From contig JADGAT010000021.1 in assembly GCA_015231885.1 (NCBI GenBank), positions 1-60,796 of the forward strand: a DNA stretch of 60,796 nucleotides, read 5' to 3'. Position 1 is the stretch's first letter. The number at the start of each line of letters is the position of its first letter. Source of the DNA: SAR324 cluster bacterium. Lineage in GTDB: Bacteria > SAR324 > NAC60-12. Below the pieces are notes generated by a model that worked only from the letters and a program-made list of their open reading frames with translations, made no database searches and was not told where the DNA came from. Positions 25,896 to 34,554 of the stretch are shown piece after piece. The position numbers were made by a program, and so were the translations under genes.

Positions 25896-26891
25896 TTATA
25901 CCAATGCTCCACCGCAGCTGCTGCCCGATCCTGCAACGCACCCAAAGCAGTGTGTGCCAGTGGCAATACGATGTTCTTGATAGTCATCAATGGAGTCTAT
26001 ATCCCAAAGCGTCCTCTGTTCACCGGGAACAGGCACCTCAAGCATTTGATTGAAGTCACAGTCAAACAAATTTCCCTGCCAGTCCACAGAAACGAGATTG
26101 CGGCACATGACATTTTCTATGGTCGATGGATTAAAGGCTTGAATTAATAAAGTGATATAACTGTCCAATTGCCCGTTGCGTTTCAGCTGCTGGGCAAAGC
26201 GGCTAATGGGCATGTTGGTGATGGTGAACAAATTGTTGAATTCAATATCAAACAGTGTTTTCAACTGTTTTTTGTATTCTGCTTCCAAAGAAGGTTGTGG
26301 CGGGGGCAGAGCATTTCCTGTCGGATTATAAACTAAGTTCAGAACTCGTCCGCTCCCTGGTTTGCCATATCCCCCGTCATTTAATTTTTGCAAAGCGCGG
26401 ATACTTTTATCAAACACGCCATCCCCCCGTTGTTTATCAACATTTTCCGAAAGATAACAAGGGAGAGAGGCCACAATCTCTACATGATGTGCGGCTAGAA
26501 AATCAGCTAATGTTTCCTGTCCGTTTTCCAGAATTACAGTCAGGTTGCAGCGATCCATGATGTGACGCTGCAGCCGGTGTGCTTCTTCGGTCAAATATCG
26601 AAAATGAGGATTGAGTTCCGGTGCACCTCCAGTGATATCGAGGGTGGTAATGGATAGTGAATTTTCTAATATAGTTAGAACACGATCTGCTGTCTGGCGC
26701 GTCATTTGTTCTGTACGATTTGGGCCTGCATTCACATGACAGTGATGGCAGGCTTGATTGCATAACTTGCCAAGGTTGACTTGTAGTGTTGTTAATTGTT
26801 CACGTGATAGAGAAAGACCGTGATGCTGCAGGTGGCTATGAAAATTGAATTTATTCAATGTTTTTAAATAAGGAAAAGCAAAATTCTCCAT
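25896..26891 (-). CDS. arsS: ArsS-like radical SAM protein (DUF3641 C-terminus)
   Basis: A 331-residue radical SAM enzyme. The 4Fe-4S site is CNQACHHC (Cys44, 48, 51), followed by the SAM-binding DITGGAPELNP. The C-terminal DUF3641-type domain ends HCFGCVAGSGSSCGG. The family acts in arsenosugar biosynthesis, adding a deoxyadenosyl group to dimethylarsinic acid, and from memory some members are selenoproteins. Here every such position is Cys and the gene ends in TAA. AGGAA precedes the ATG. No arsM is visible nearby, so the arsenosugar role is inferred from the family alone. Confidence 0.82.
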   Translation of the reverse strand: MENFAFPYLKTLNKFNFHSHLQHHGLSLSREQLTTLQVNLGKLCNQACHHCHVNAGPNRTEQMTRQTADRVLTILENSLSITTLDITGGAPELNPHFRYLTEEAHRLQRHIMDRCNLTVILENGQETLADFLAAHHVEIVASLPCYLSENVDKQRGDGVFDKSIRALQKLNDGGYGKPGSGRVLNLVYNPTGNALPPPQPSLEAEYKKQLKTLFDIEFNNLFTITNMPISRFAQQLKRNGQLDSYITLLIQAFNPSTIENVMCRNLVSVDWQGNLFDCDFNQMLEVPVPGEQRTLWDIDSIDDYQEHRIATGTHCFGCVAGSGSSCGGALV

Positions 26892-27178
26892 AAACTATAT
26901 TTCCTGATTTTTGTGGAAAAAAATGATAATAATCTGGGAAATGCATGAGCGAGCTAATCTTTATTCAACATTCCGGATTTGTCAAATCATTAGTTTAAAG
27001 GGTGCAAAATTGGTCGTTTGTTGCTATACAATCTTACAATAAAAACGGAGATGCTGTCATGGCAAAGTGTATGTGCCCATAAATTATTTGTTTCCTGGGG
27101 AGGAGCATGGTAAGAAAGGTAAGATGCTATTAAATCGGTAAGGGACTGTGTTGATGATTCTTGTGAAGGGTGAAATTC

Positions 27179-28234
27179 ATGATTAAAGAAATGTATACAT
27201 TTGAAGATTTTTTGCGCCAACCCATTGGGGATCGGCTGCCTTATTATGAAAAAGATGAACGGCTGTACCATATTATGATTTCTCAGCAATTTTCCTATCC
27301 TTTCCTGGAAAAATTGTTTGATACGGCAGATTTGATTAAGTACATCACTCGTAAGCCGAATGGAATAGAATTTCTTACTTCTTTGCTGAAACATAAACGT
27401 GCGATGCTTTATTTCACCCAGCCTTCCACTCGCACCTTTTTGTCGTTTCTCAGTGCTTGCCAAATAGTAGGGATACATACAGGAGAAGTTCGAGATCCTA
27501 CGCTTTCTTCAGAGATGAAAGGAGAAAGCCAGGAAGATGGATTACGTACGTTCAGCAGTTATTTTGATTTGATTATCATGCGTGACAGCAAAGCGGGATT
27601 TTGCGAATACATGTCTTATTTGCTGGATTTAACAGGCCGGAGTGTGCCCATTATCAATGGAGGCAGCGGCAAAGATCAGCATCCCACTCAAGCCCTGCTG
27701 GATGTTTATACTCTGCATCGTTCCTTCCAGGAACGCGGAGGAATTCCAGGAAAAGTCTATGGTTTTGTGGGAGATTTATTGAGAGGCCGGGCAGTGAGAT
27801 CTGTTATTTATCTTTTGACCCGATATAGTAACCTGGAAATGTTCATGATTGCTCCTCCACGTTTACAAATTGCCCCCGACTTGGAAGCTCATTTAAAAGA
27901 CCATGGAGTCAAAGTGCACAAGACAGATAACCTGGAAGAAGCCCTGCCTCATGTGGATAGCTTATACATGACTCGGGTACAGGATGAATATGATCTGTCG
28001 GGTGAATCAGAAATTTTGGATTATTCCAAATTTCATTTGACAATAGAAAACATCAACTTGATGAAAGACGATGCGATTGTGTTGCATCCGTTGCCCAGGC
28101 GCCATGAGATAGATCCTCGCTTGGATTCTGACCCCAGAGCAATGTACTGGAGGCAGCTTCGTAATGGTATGTACATCAGGGCGGCTTTACTTCTCTATTT
28201 ATTCAATATGGAACATCGCTTGGTCGATTATTGA
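27179..28234 (+). CDS. pyrB: Aspartate carbamoyltransferase catalytic subunit
   Basis: About 351 residues, somewhat longer than the usual ~310. It joins carbamoyl phosphate and aspartate, the first committed step of pyrimidine synthesis. The carbamoyl-phosphate loop is QPSTRTF near residue 85, followed by the HPTQALLD segment and HPLPR near 300. The ATG at 27179 is preferred over the in-frame GTG at 27170 because AAGGG lies at proper spacing. The 280-base upstream spacer, divergent from arsS, shows no clear attenuator. pyrC and pyrI are not adjacent. Confidence 0.9.
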   Translation: MIKEMYTFEDFLRQPIGDRLPYYEKDERLYHIMISQQFSYPFLEKLFDTADLIKYITRKPNGIEFLTSLLKHKRAMLYFTQPSTRTFLSFLSACQIVGIHTGEVRDPTLSSEMKGESQEDGLRTFSSYFDLIIMRDSKAGFCEYMSYLLDLTGRSVPIINGGSGKDQHPTQALLDVYTLHRSFQERGGIPGKVYGFVGDLLRGRAVRSVIYLLTRYSNLEMFMIAPPRLQIAPDLEAHLKDHGVKVHKTDNLEEALPHVDSLYMTRVQDEYDLSGESEILDYSKFHLTIENINLMKDDAIVLHPLPRRHEIDPRLDSDPRAMYWRQLRNGMYIRAALLLYLFNMEHRLVDY

Positions 28235-28303
28235 CGTTCCACAGGCAGTTGTCTTTGAACTGCCCAATCCATTTCTTCCTTCTTGGACTGTAGAGAATCT
28301 CAA

Positions 28304-29791
28304 ATGCCAAAAAGGCAATTCATTTCTCGTAATGTTGCAATCATTTTGGTCTATGGCAGACCTCCTCTGGTGTTTGCCGGGATGCTGTGTGCCATTGCCG
28401 TCATGTTGACCCAAAATCCTGTGATCTATTCGGCAGGGGTGATGTGTCTCTTTATTTCCATGTCCTTTGATCTAGTAGATGGCTGGTTCGCTGCCAGGTT
28501 TCATCCTCATTCCAAGCTTTCCCCTCTGGCAGATCGGATTATGGATAAACTGGTTTATTCTATCATTTTTCCTGTTGTCGCATTAGGTGTGATGTGGCAG
28601 TTTCATCTTGCGGGGGATAACAGTAACAAACAGCAATTTTTACATGTTATTTTTGTTTTGATTTTGTGTGTGAGTGTCCTGGTTCGAGATCATTTTGCCC
28701 ATTTCATGCGCAATTTTGCTCTGCGTAAAGGGGAAAACGAAGAGTTGCGGGAAATAGGCCGATTGCGGACAATTGTCGCTGCGCCTGTGGTGGCATTACT
28801 CTATGCTCACGCATTTTATGTGTCAGAAGGCCCATCGTCTGCTATTTATTTTTGGAGTTCATGGTTAGGAAATATCCCATTACGGGTTTTATTTTTTATT
28901 GAAATTGTATTTTTGATCATTAATTTTGGTTCTGTAGCGATGTATTGTCGGAAATATGGTTCGTACTGTCTGGATGATCTGTGCCTGGGGGACGAAATAT
29001 TGAGACGGAGGATTCTTTCTTTTTTTCCCAATGCATTGACAGTCATGAACGCAATGATGGGGGTTTTAGCAATTTTTTTTACAGATCAAGGACGGATTGA
29101 AGAAGCCTATCTGATTTTGCTGGGTGCGGCGATGTTTGATAAACTTGACGGCGCAGTGGCAAGAAAACTAGGACTGACAGAGCCTCCCTCGAACTTTACC
29201 AAATCCCGTTACATCAGTTTTGGCGGGATACTTGATGATATTTCGGATGCGGTTAGTTTTTGTATTGCTCCAGCATCCATTTTTTATATTATATTCAGTA
29301 ACTCTACTCATCCTGAACTCCTGGATCTGCCATATGGCTGGATTGCTGTTTTGTATGCGTTGACCGGAGTGGGGAGACTTATTTATTTTACAATAGATCG
29401 TGCTCCAATTCCTGGATTTTTTAAAGGAATCCCAACACCAGCTGCTGCACTTTGGGTAACTGCACCATTGATTATGTTGCAAGAGGCTATGATAGAATCT
29501 TCAGATCAAGTCGAATTTTGGGGAATGGTCTGTTTCTGCCTGATGATTGTTGCTTCTATTCTCATGAATGTGTATCCTATTCGGTACCTGCATCTTGGAC
29601 GTTTCATGGGGAGGCATCCCTGGTTTCTCCGTGTTACGCTGCTGTTACTGCTTTTGGTTTTTACTCCCTATTTCGGACATGCCGCACTACTGTATTTAAC
29701 TTTATATGTGTTCTCTCCTGTGCTGACATGGCGGATTTCTCCTGAAGTTGCCGAGAAAGAGTCTCGCAACAAACCCATCACCAGTCATTAA
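28304..29791 (+). CDS. Two-domain CDP-alcohol phosphatidyltransferase
   Basis: About 495 residues with many membrane spans. Two CDP-alcohol phosphotransferase motifs are visible. The N-terminal one ([10 protein letters not shown], then LADRIMD, about residues 56-80) is off pattern, with an extra residue before AR and no Gly in the second half. The C-terminal one ([10 protein letters not shown], then GGILDDISD, about 277-315) is canonical and resembles phosphatidylserine synthase. A fusion of an imperfect PgsA-like half and a PssA-like half is the simplest reading. The product could be phosphatidylserine or another phospholipid. It sits between pyrB and ruvB. Confidence 0.78.
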   Translation: MPKRQFISRNVAIILVYGRPPLVFAGMLCAIAVMLTQNPVIYSAGVMCLFISMSFDLVDGWFAARFHPHSKLSPLADRIMDKLVYSIIFPVVALGVMWQFHLAGDNSNKQQFLHVIFVLILCVSVLVRDHFAHFMRNFALRKGENEELREIGRLRTIVAAPVVALLYAHAFYVSEGPSSAIYFWSSWLGNIPLRVLFFIEIVFLIINFGSVAMYCRKYGSYCLDDLCLGDEILRRRILSFFPNALTVMNAMMGVLAIFFTDQGRIEEAYLILLGAAMFDKLDGAVARKLGLTEPPSNFTKSRYISFGGILDDISDAVSFCIAPASIFYIIFSNSTHPELLDLPYGWIAVLYALTGVGRLIYFTIDRAPIPGFFKGIPTPAAALWVTAPLIMLQEAMIESSDQVEFWGMVCFCLMIVASILMNVYPIRYLHLGRFMGRHPWFLRVTLLLLLLVFTPYFGHAALLYLTLYVFSPVLTWRISPEVAEKESRNKPITSH

Positions 29792-29796
29792 ATATC

Positions 29797-30819
29797 ATGG
29801 AAGAAACACGTGTTGTCAATCCGGAGCCTCTGATTGGGGAGCAATATGACCAGTCTTTACGGCCCTCGTTGATCCGTGATTATATTGGACAAACAGAGAT
29901 CAAGGAGAATATGCAGGTCTTTATTGAAGCAGCAAAACTGAGACGGCAGGCGCTGGATCATGTGTTGCTTAGCGGACCTCCTGGTCTTGGGAAAACTACA
30001 TTGGCCAATATTTTGGCCCAGGAAATGGGAGTTCCCATCCACCCTACTTCAGGCCCCGTGATTGAGAGACAGGGCGATTTGGCAGCTATTTTAACCAATC
30101 TGGAACCAGGATCCATCTTATTTATTGATGAGATTCATCGAATGAATCGGGTTGTTGAAGAAGTGCTCTACTCTGCAATGGAAGATTTTACCCTGGATAT
30201 TATGATTGGACAAGGGCCCGCCGCACGCACAGTAAAATTGGATTTAGCTCATTTTACGCTGGTAGGGGCGACAACACGGGCAGGTTTGCTTTCTAATCCA
30301 TTGCGTGACCGTTTTGGAATTCAGGCTCGTTTGAATTTTTATGAACCGGAGGAACTGAAAATCATAGTCCTTCGATCAGCCGCCATTTTGCAGATTGAAA
30401 TTACTGAAGAGGCCGCTCTGGAACTCTCAAAATGTGCCAGGGGCACTCCCCGGATTGCAAATAGGTTGCTGCGCCGCTGCCGTGATTTTGCAGACATAGA
30501 AACTTCTGGAGTGATTACCGAAACCTTGGTAAAGAATAGTTTGAAGCGCCTGGGCATCGATACTAAAGGGCTGGATCAGATGGATCGTCTGATCCTGGAA
30601 GTGATCATTGATAAATTCGATGGGGGACCTGTGGGGTTGAGCACATTATCAGCCGCAGTTTCGGAAGAGCAAGACACGCTGGAAGATGTATATGAACCGT
30701 ATTTATTGTTGATAGGTTTTTTACAGCGCACTCCCCGAGGCCGTATTGCTACAAGCAACGCCTATGAGCATCTTGGATTCAGAGTAAATTCTGCTTCAGA
30801 GCAAATGAAACTACTGTAA
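29797..30819 (+). CDS. ruvB: Holliday junction helicase RuvB
   Basis: A 340-residue AAA+ motor for branch migration with RuvA. Walker [10 protein letters not shown] is at 60-68, Walker [11 protein letters not shown] near 110, and sensor 1 [20 protein letters not shown]-terminal winged helix ends RTPRGR.AT..AY.HLG. It starts 5 bases after the preceding stop. ruvA and ruvC are not present. Confidence 0.97.
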   Translation: MEETRVVNPEPLIGEQYDQSLRPSLIRDYIGQTEIKENMQVFIEAAKLRRQALDHVLLSGPPGLGKTTLANILAQEMGVPIHPTSGPVIERQGDLAAILTNLEPGSILFIDEIHRMNRVVEEVLYSAMEDFTLDIMIGQGPAARTVKLDLAHFTLVGATTRAGLLSNPLRDRFGIQARLNFYEPEELKIIVLRSAAILQIEITEEAALELSKCARGTPRIANRLLRRCRDFADIETSGVITETLVKNSLKRLGIDTKGLDQMDRLILEVIIDKFDGGPVGLSTLSAAVSEEQDTLEDVYEPYLLLIGFLQRTPRGRIATSNAYEHLGFRVNSASEQMKLL

Positions 30820-30845
30820 GGGATGTTGCTCAAAGCCGCCCTCAT

Positions 30846-31211
30846 TCATTTTGAGATCTTTACAGTTAAGAGAGAATTGAGCTCTTTAACACCATCAACC
30901 CCTTTGGCAATTTGAATGGTTCTGTTAATCATTTCCTGTTTGGGCAAGCTGCCTGAAAGGGTTACTGAGCCTCGATAGGTATTGATGTTGATATCTAAAA
31001 TAGAGCTTTTGAGCATATCGTCACTGAGGATGTGTGCGTTAATTTCTGCTGTAATCACCGAGTCTTTTGCGATCCGTTTAGCCGTTCTTTCATCTTGTCC
31101 TACATAGTATCCTCCTGTAGCAGCAGCACCGCCAACAATTACAAACGGGATAGCCGCACATCCTGCCAATAGATTCATGCATAATAATGAAATTATGATG
31201 TCGTGCTTCAT
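30846..31211 (-). CDS. BON-domain lipoprotein
   Basis: A 121-residue exported protein with the lipobox LLAGC, a Gly-rich stretch (VGGAAATGGYYVGQD) typical of small BON lipoproteins, and one BON domain (DSVITAEINAHIL ... GSVTLSGSLPKQ). Relatives such as DolP/OsmY act in envelope integrity, probably through membrane binding. AGGAGA precedes the ATG. Confidence 0.85.
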   Translation of the reverse strand: MKHDIIISLLCMNLLAGCAAIPFVIVGGAAATGGYYVGQDERTAKRIAKDSVITAEINAHILSDDMLKSSILDININTYRGSVTLSGSLPKQEMINRTIQIAKGVDGVKELNSLLTVKISK

Positions 31212-31245
31212 GAGATCTCTCCTGAGAAAATGATTTCATTTGTGT

Positions 31246-32043
31246 TTATGGGAATGTTTCTACACGTACATAAGTATAGTCGGTGTATCTCTCCAGCTCA
31301 GAAGCCGGGAAATCTGCTTGAGTTCGATCTCCTGTGATCCAGGTGGATAAAACCAATGTCATGGGAGCATCGGGCACATTCTTTTTTATTCCCAGAACCG
31401 CTTTTCCATCAATAGACCACTGGATCAGATCGTCCTCCCAAAGGATGGAATATGAGTGATATTGATTGGCTGCATTGAAGTTGTCTGGACGGAGCGCAAT
31501 GATTTCTGCTGTGGAATCTTTGCGGTAGCTCAGGAATACTTTGGTTGGATCATTGCCTGGGAGATGGAATCCAATCTCTCGGGCATTTCCATAAAGAAAA
31601 AAAGAAGACATGACTCCATTGGAAAGAGATGCTTGGAGATTTACCTGAAAACGACCGGATGTGAAAGTGGAGGCCGATTGAATCTCGCCACCACCAAATT
31701 CATAGGCCGTGTTTGTATCATGGCAGGTCAAGGTCTGACTTTTTACGGATAACCGCAATTTACCCAGGCTGCCATCGACTCGGTTTGGAATGAAACAGGA
31801 AAGGTTGTCTGTGATGACGTGGGTGACGATGGAACCGGTAAGGTTGGTATCGGTGGAACCGGTATCCGTATCAGATGATTGTTGCGAGGTTGCCCAGCGA
31901 CTGCCATCAATATCAGAGAAAAAATCTTCAAAAAGTACGCTTCCTTTTTCAAGCGATGCTTCATCTTGGTCTGCTTTGCAGCTGATGATAGTGCAGCTGA
32001 TCAAAATAAAAAAAAATAAAAATGCGGAAGATGGAGCTGACAT
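31246..32043 (-). CDS. GH16-fold lipoprotein with degenerate active site
   Basis: A 265-residue protein with an N-terminal lipoprotein signal (SCTIISC) and a concanavalin-like GH16 domain. EFGGGEIQSASTFTSGRF and YHSYSILWEDDLIQWSIDGK match the family's conserved sheets closely. The catalytic segment, normally EIDxE, reads EIGFH at about residues 156-160: the nucleophile Glu remains but the assisting Asp and the acid/base Glu are lost. Hydrolysis is therefore unlikely, and a sugar-binding role is possible. It follows the cNMP-binding-domain gene on the same strand, 32 bases apart. Confidence 0.75.
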   Translation of the reverse strand: MSAPSSAFLFFFILISCTIISCKADQDEASLEKGSVLFEDFFSDIDGSRWATSQQSSDTDTGSTDTNLTGSIVTHVITDNLSCFIPNRVDGSLGKLRLSVKSQTLTCHDTNTAYEFGGGEIQSASTFTSGRFQVNLQASLSNGVMSSFFLYGNAREIGFHLPGNDPTKVFLSYRKDSTAEIIALRPDNFNAANQYHSYSILWEDDLIQWSIDGKAVLGIKKNVPDAPMTLVLSTWITGDRTQADFPASELERYTDYTYVRVETFP

Positions 32044-32075
32044 AATTTGTCCAATTTTGTGTTTATGGCATTATT

Positions 32076-33428
32076 TCATAATCCTAGGCTGCTCAAAAGA
32101 TCATCGGCGGCACCCTGAGCGGATTCCGGTTCTGCTGGTTGCGATTTTTCCTGGGGCAGTGAGGCCTTTTGCTGTTCCTGCATTTCGGCCAATTGTTCAA
32201 TAAGCGCATGACTTTGGTCGGCTGATACTTGAGAGGCCTGTTTGGGAGTGCTGTAAGTTACTAAAAAATTTACGTAATCTCTAATTTTTTGATTAGCCTC
32301 TGAAATAACATAAATACTACTTTGACAAACAAGGTAGACCACATAAGCCAATGAAAAATTGTCTTTGCACCAACCGTCTTCTTGTAAAAAATTTAAAAAA
32401 GCAACAGTCTGCACCCCCTTTTCTGTCAGGATGGCATTGAGAAATTTCACTTTAGGAAGGGGCTTAACCAGAATGTTGGCCTCAGTCATGGAATGGTATA
32501 GTGTATTGAGAAAATCAGGTAAAGTAGTCATGGCAGGGATGTCATGGATCTCTAGAAGGCTGATTTCAAAAAGATTATTGAAATCAGGATGCGTTTGCAG
32601 ATAAGCCGTGATTTCATAAACAGAATCAAGTACGATGTTGTTCAGCTGGTCGAACTCTCCCAATGCGTTCAAACGTACCATTTCCATATAAAATCGACGA
32701 GTGCTGATTTTACGCGATAGCAGAATTTCGCGCAAAGTCGGAGGCGAAATCTGGTATTTTTTTAACTGTTTATGCAAAATGTCACGAATTTCTGGAATTT
32801 GAGGTAATTCATCACTAGCCAGTTGGTTGAAGATTCGTGCAAGCATCCATTCCTCAGTCCAGAAAGACTGTCTCTTTTGAAATTCTCTAACTTTTTGTTT
32901 CAGCTTGTACTGGTCTCTCACAAGTCGTTCTAAACGCTCTGTCAGGACTGTGGCAAAGATGGTATACATCTTCACATTTTGCTGATAGACCTCATCGTCT
33001 TCTCGTGATTCTGGATTCTCCATGCCATCCAGAATGTCAGGGAGAGAAGATAAGTCAATGCCCAGAAGAAGTACTTCATCATCGGCTTGTATGGACGCAC
33101 CTCGTTGTTCTCCAAGCAGACTGCGTTCTCCAAATAATGTGAATGGCTGTTCCATCACATCAATCAGTGATTCGTTGCCGACATTGTCTTGAATCAAAAC
33201 ATTCAATCTTCCTCGCAACAGTACAAAGATTTCCTGATCAAACATTCCCTGTTCGATGGCATATTCTCTTGCTTTGAGTTTGGTAAATTTTGAGTACTGG
33301 AAGAGTTGATGCCGCAAATTAGAGGAAAGTTGTGAAAATAAAGGGATATCTCCGATAACTTCAATAAATTGATCTTCTAATTCAGGAATCGTATTTTTCA
33401 GGTAATTGCTTTGCGGATCATTGAGCAT
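32076..33428 (-). CDS. Cyclic-nucleotide-binding domain protein with CheZ-like tail
   Basis: A 450-residue cytoplasmic protein. A cNMP-binding domain spans about 28-135, with a phosphate-binding cassette FGERSLLGEQRGA (Phe99-Gly-Glu, Arg109) that keeps the Glu and Arg needed for cAMP/cGMP. Residues 140-400 are helical, and I do not recognise them. A Gln/Glu/Pro-rich linker leads to the C-terminus ADDLLSSLGL, nearly identical to the CheY-docking tail of CheZ and to the tail of the CheZ protein 7 kb away. There is no DLTGQ catalytic motif and no helix-turn-helix. It probably links cNMP levels to a CheY-like protein. Confidence 0.8.
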   Translation of the reverse strand: MLNDPQSNYLKNTIPELEDQFIEVIGDIPLFSQLSSNLRHQLFQYSKFTKLKAREYAIEQGMFDQEIFVLLRGRLNVLIQDNVGNESLIDVMEQPFTLFGERSLLGEQRGASIQADDEVLLLGIDLSSLPDILDGMENPESREDDEVYQQNVKMYTIFATVLTERLERLVRDQYKLKQKVREFQKRQSFWTEEWMLARIFNQLASDELPQIPEIRDILHKQLKKYQISPPTLREILLSRKISTRRFYMEMVRLNALGEFDQLNNIVLDSVYEITAYLQTHPDFNNLFEISLLEIHDIPAMTTLPDFLNTLYHSMTEANILVKPLPKVKFLNAILTEKGVQTVAFLNFLQEDGWCKDNFSLAYVVYLVCQSSIYVISEANQKIRDYVNFLVTYSTPKQASQVSADQSHALIEQLAEMQEQQKASLPQEKSQPAEPESAQGAADDLLSSLGL

Positions 33429-33661
33429 GACTGATTAAGTACCTTTAATTTGAAAAATGCAATAAAGAAAAACTCCTGGTGCAAATGATTTGCTTTTTTC
33501 AGAGTATGATGGAATGTTTGGCATTTATTTTAGTAAGTGTGATTCTTGGACTATGAGGTTCATCAAAAACTCCAGTCCGGTAAGATATTTTTCTTACTAC
33601 GAAAAGAAATCAGGAGCGTCCAAAACAAGCAAGTCATTTTATAGATCGTTTAAGGAGAATA

Positions 33662-34396
33662 GTGGCAGCAATCCGTGTAATTATTAATGGCGCCAAAGGA
33701 CGGATGGGGCAGGAAGCCTCTAAAGCAGTCCAGGCAGAGGAAGGGCTCGAATTGGTCGCTATGGCTGACTTTGGAGACAACCTGGTCCAATTGATTGCCG
33801 ATAAAAATGCTCAAGTCGTTGTGGATTTTACAACAGCTTCCGTCGTCTATGAAACGGCAAAAACCATTATTGGTGCTGGAGTACATCCAGTCATCGGGAC
33901 AAGTGGATTGTTGCCGGAGCAGGTGGAAGAATTACAAAAGTTGTCCAATGCCAAATCCTTAGGGGGATTGATTGCTCCTAATTTCGCAATTGGTGCCGTG
34001 TTGATGATGAAATTTGCAAAAGACGCTGTTCGTTATTTTCCAGATGTGGAAATCATTGAGCTTCATCATGACCGTAAAGCAGATGCTCCTTCTGGAACTG
34101 CAGTCAAAACAATGAATATGCTGGCTGAAGCTCGGGAGAAAGCTCCAAACCCACGGACTGAGAAGGAAATCCTTGCTGGCGCCAGAGGAGCAAGTGATCG
34201 CGGCATTCATGTCCATTCTGTGCGGCTTCCTGGATTGGTTGCCCACCAGGAGGTCATATTTGGAGGTTTGAGTGAAACTTTGACCATTCGGCATGATTCA
34301 ATTCACCGTGAATCATTCATGCCTGGTGTTTGCTTGAGCTGTAGAAAAGTGATGGACCTGAATGAACTGATCTATGGTCTGGAGCATGTTCTTTAA
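33662..34396 (+). CDS. dapB: 4-hydroxy-tetrahydrodipicolinate reductase
   Basis: A 244-residue NAD(P)H-dependent reductase of the diaminopimelate/lysine pathway. Its motifs are the nucleotide-binding GAKGRMG near residue 10, GTSG near 80, and the catalytic ELHHDRKADAPSGTA near 140. The start is GTG at 33662, with AAGGAG a few bases before it. The 233-base spacer to the divergent cNMP-binding-domain gene shows nothing recognisable. Confidence 0.95.
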   Translation: MAAIRVIINGAKGRMGQEASKAVQAEEGLELVAMADFGDNLVQLIADKNAQVVVDFTTASVVYETAKTIIGAGVHPVIGTSGLLPEQVEELQKLSNAKSLGGLIAPNFAIGAVLMMKFAKDAVRYFPDVEIIELHHDRKADAPSGTAVKTMNMLAEAREKAPNPRTEKEILAGARGASDRGIHVHSVRLPGLVAHQEVIFGGLSETLTIRHDSIHRESFMPGVCLSCRKVMDLNELIYGLEHVL

Positions 34397-34430
34397 AAGA
34401 GTGAGCAGTGAATAGCTTTCCTACTCTTTT
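34395..34430 (+). terminator. Possible dapB terminator hairpin
   Basis: AAAAGAGT and ACTCTTTT form an 8-bp AT-rich stem around a 20-base loop, starting within the dapB stop codon. The stem ends in four T residues. It is weak because of low GC and the long loop. Confidence 0.3.
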
Positions 34431-34554
34431 ATGAAAATTCCCTTATGCGGGCTGTCCTTGTTTCTTTTACGAATGAGGGAATTGTCATTGGACGTTATTT
34501 ATCCTCACCCCAAGTAAAATTGAAGATTAAGAATTTTAGAAGTTTGAATTAATT

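Noticed and set aside
25896..25898. Possible selenocysteine read-through at the ArsS end
   Set aside because: The stop is TAA, not TGA, so no selenocysteine can be inserted there.
26990..27478. 162-residue minus-strand frame over the pyrB start
   Set aside because: It overlaps the strongly recognisable pyrB coding region and its own translation resembles no known family, so it is a shadow frame.
33490..33687. 65-residue plus-strand frame before dapB
   Set aside because: It runs into the dapB start, has no ribosome site and its composition looks random.
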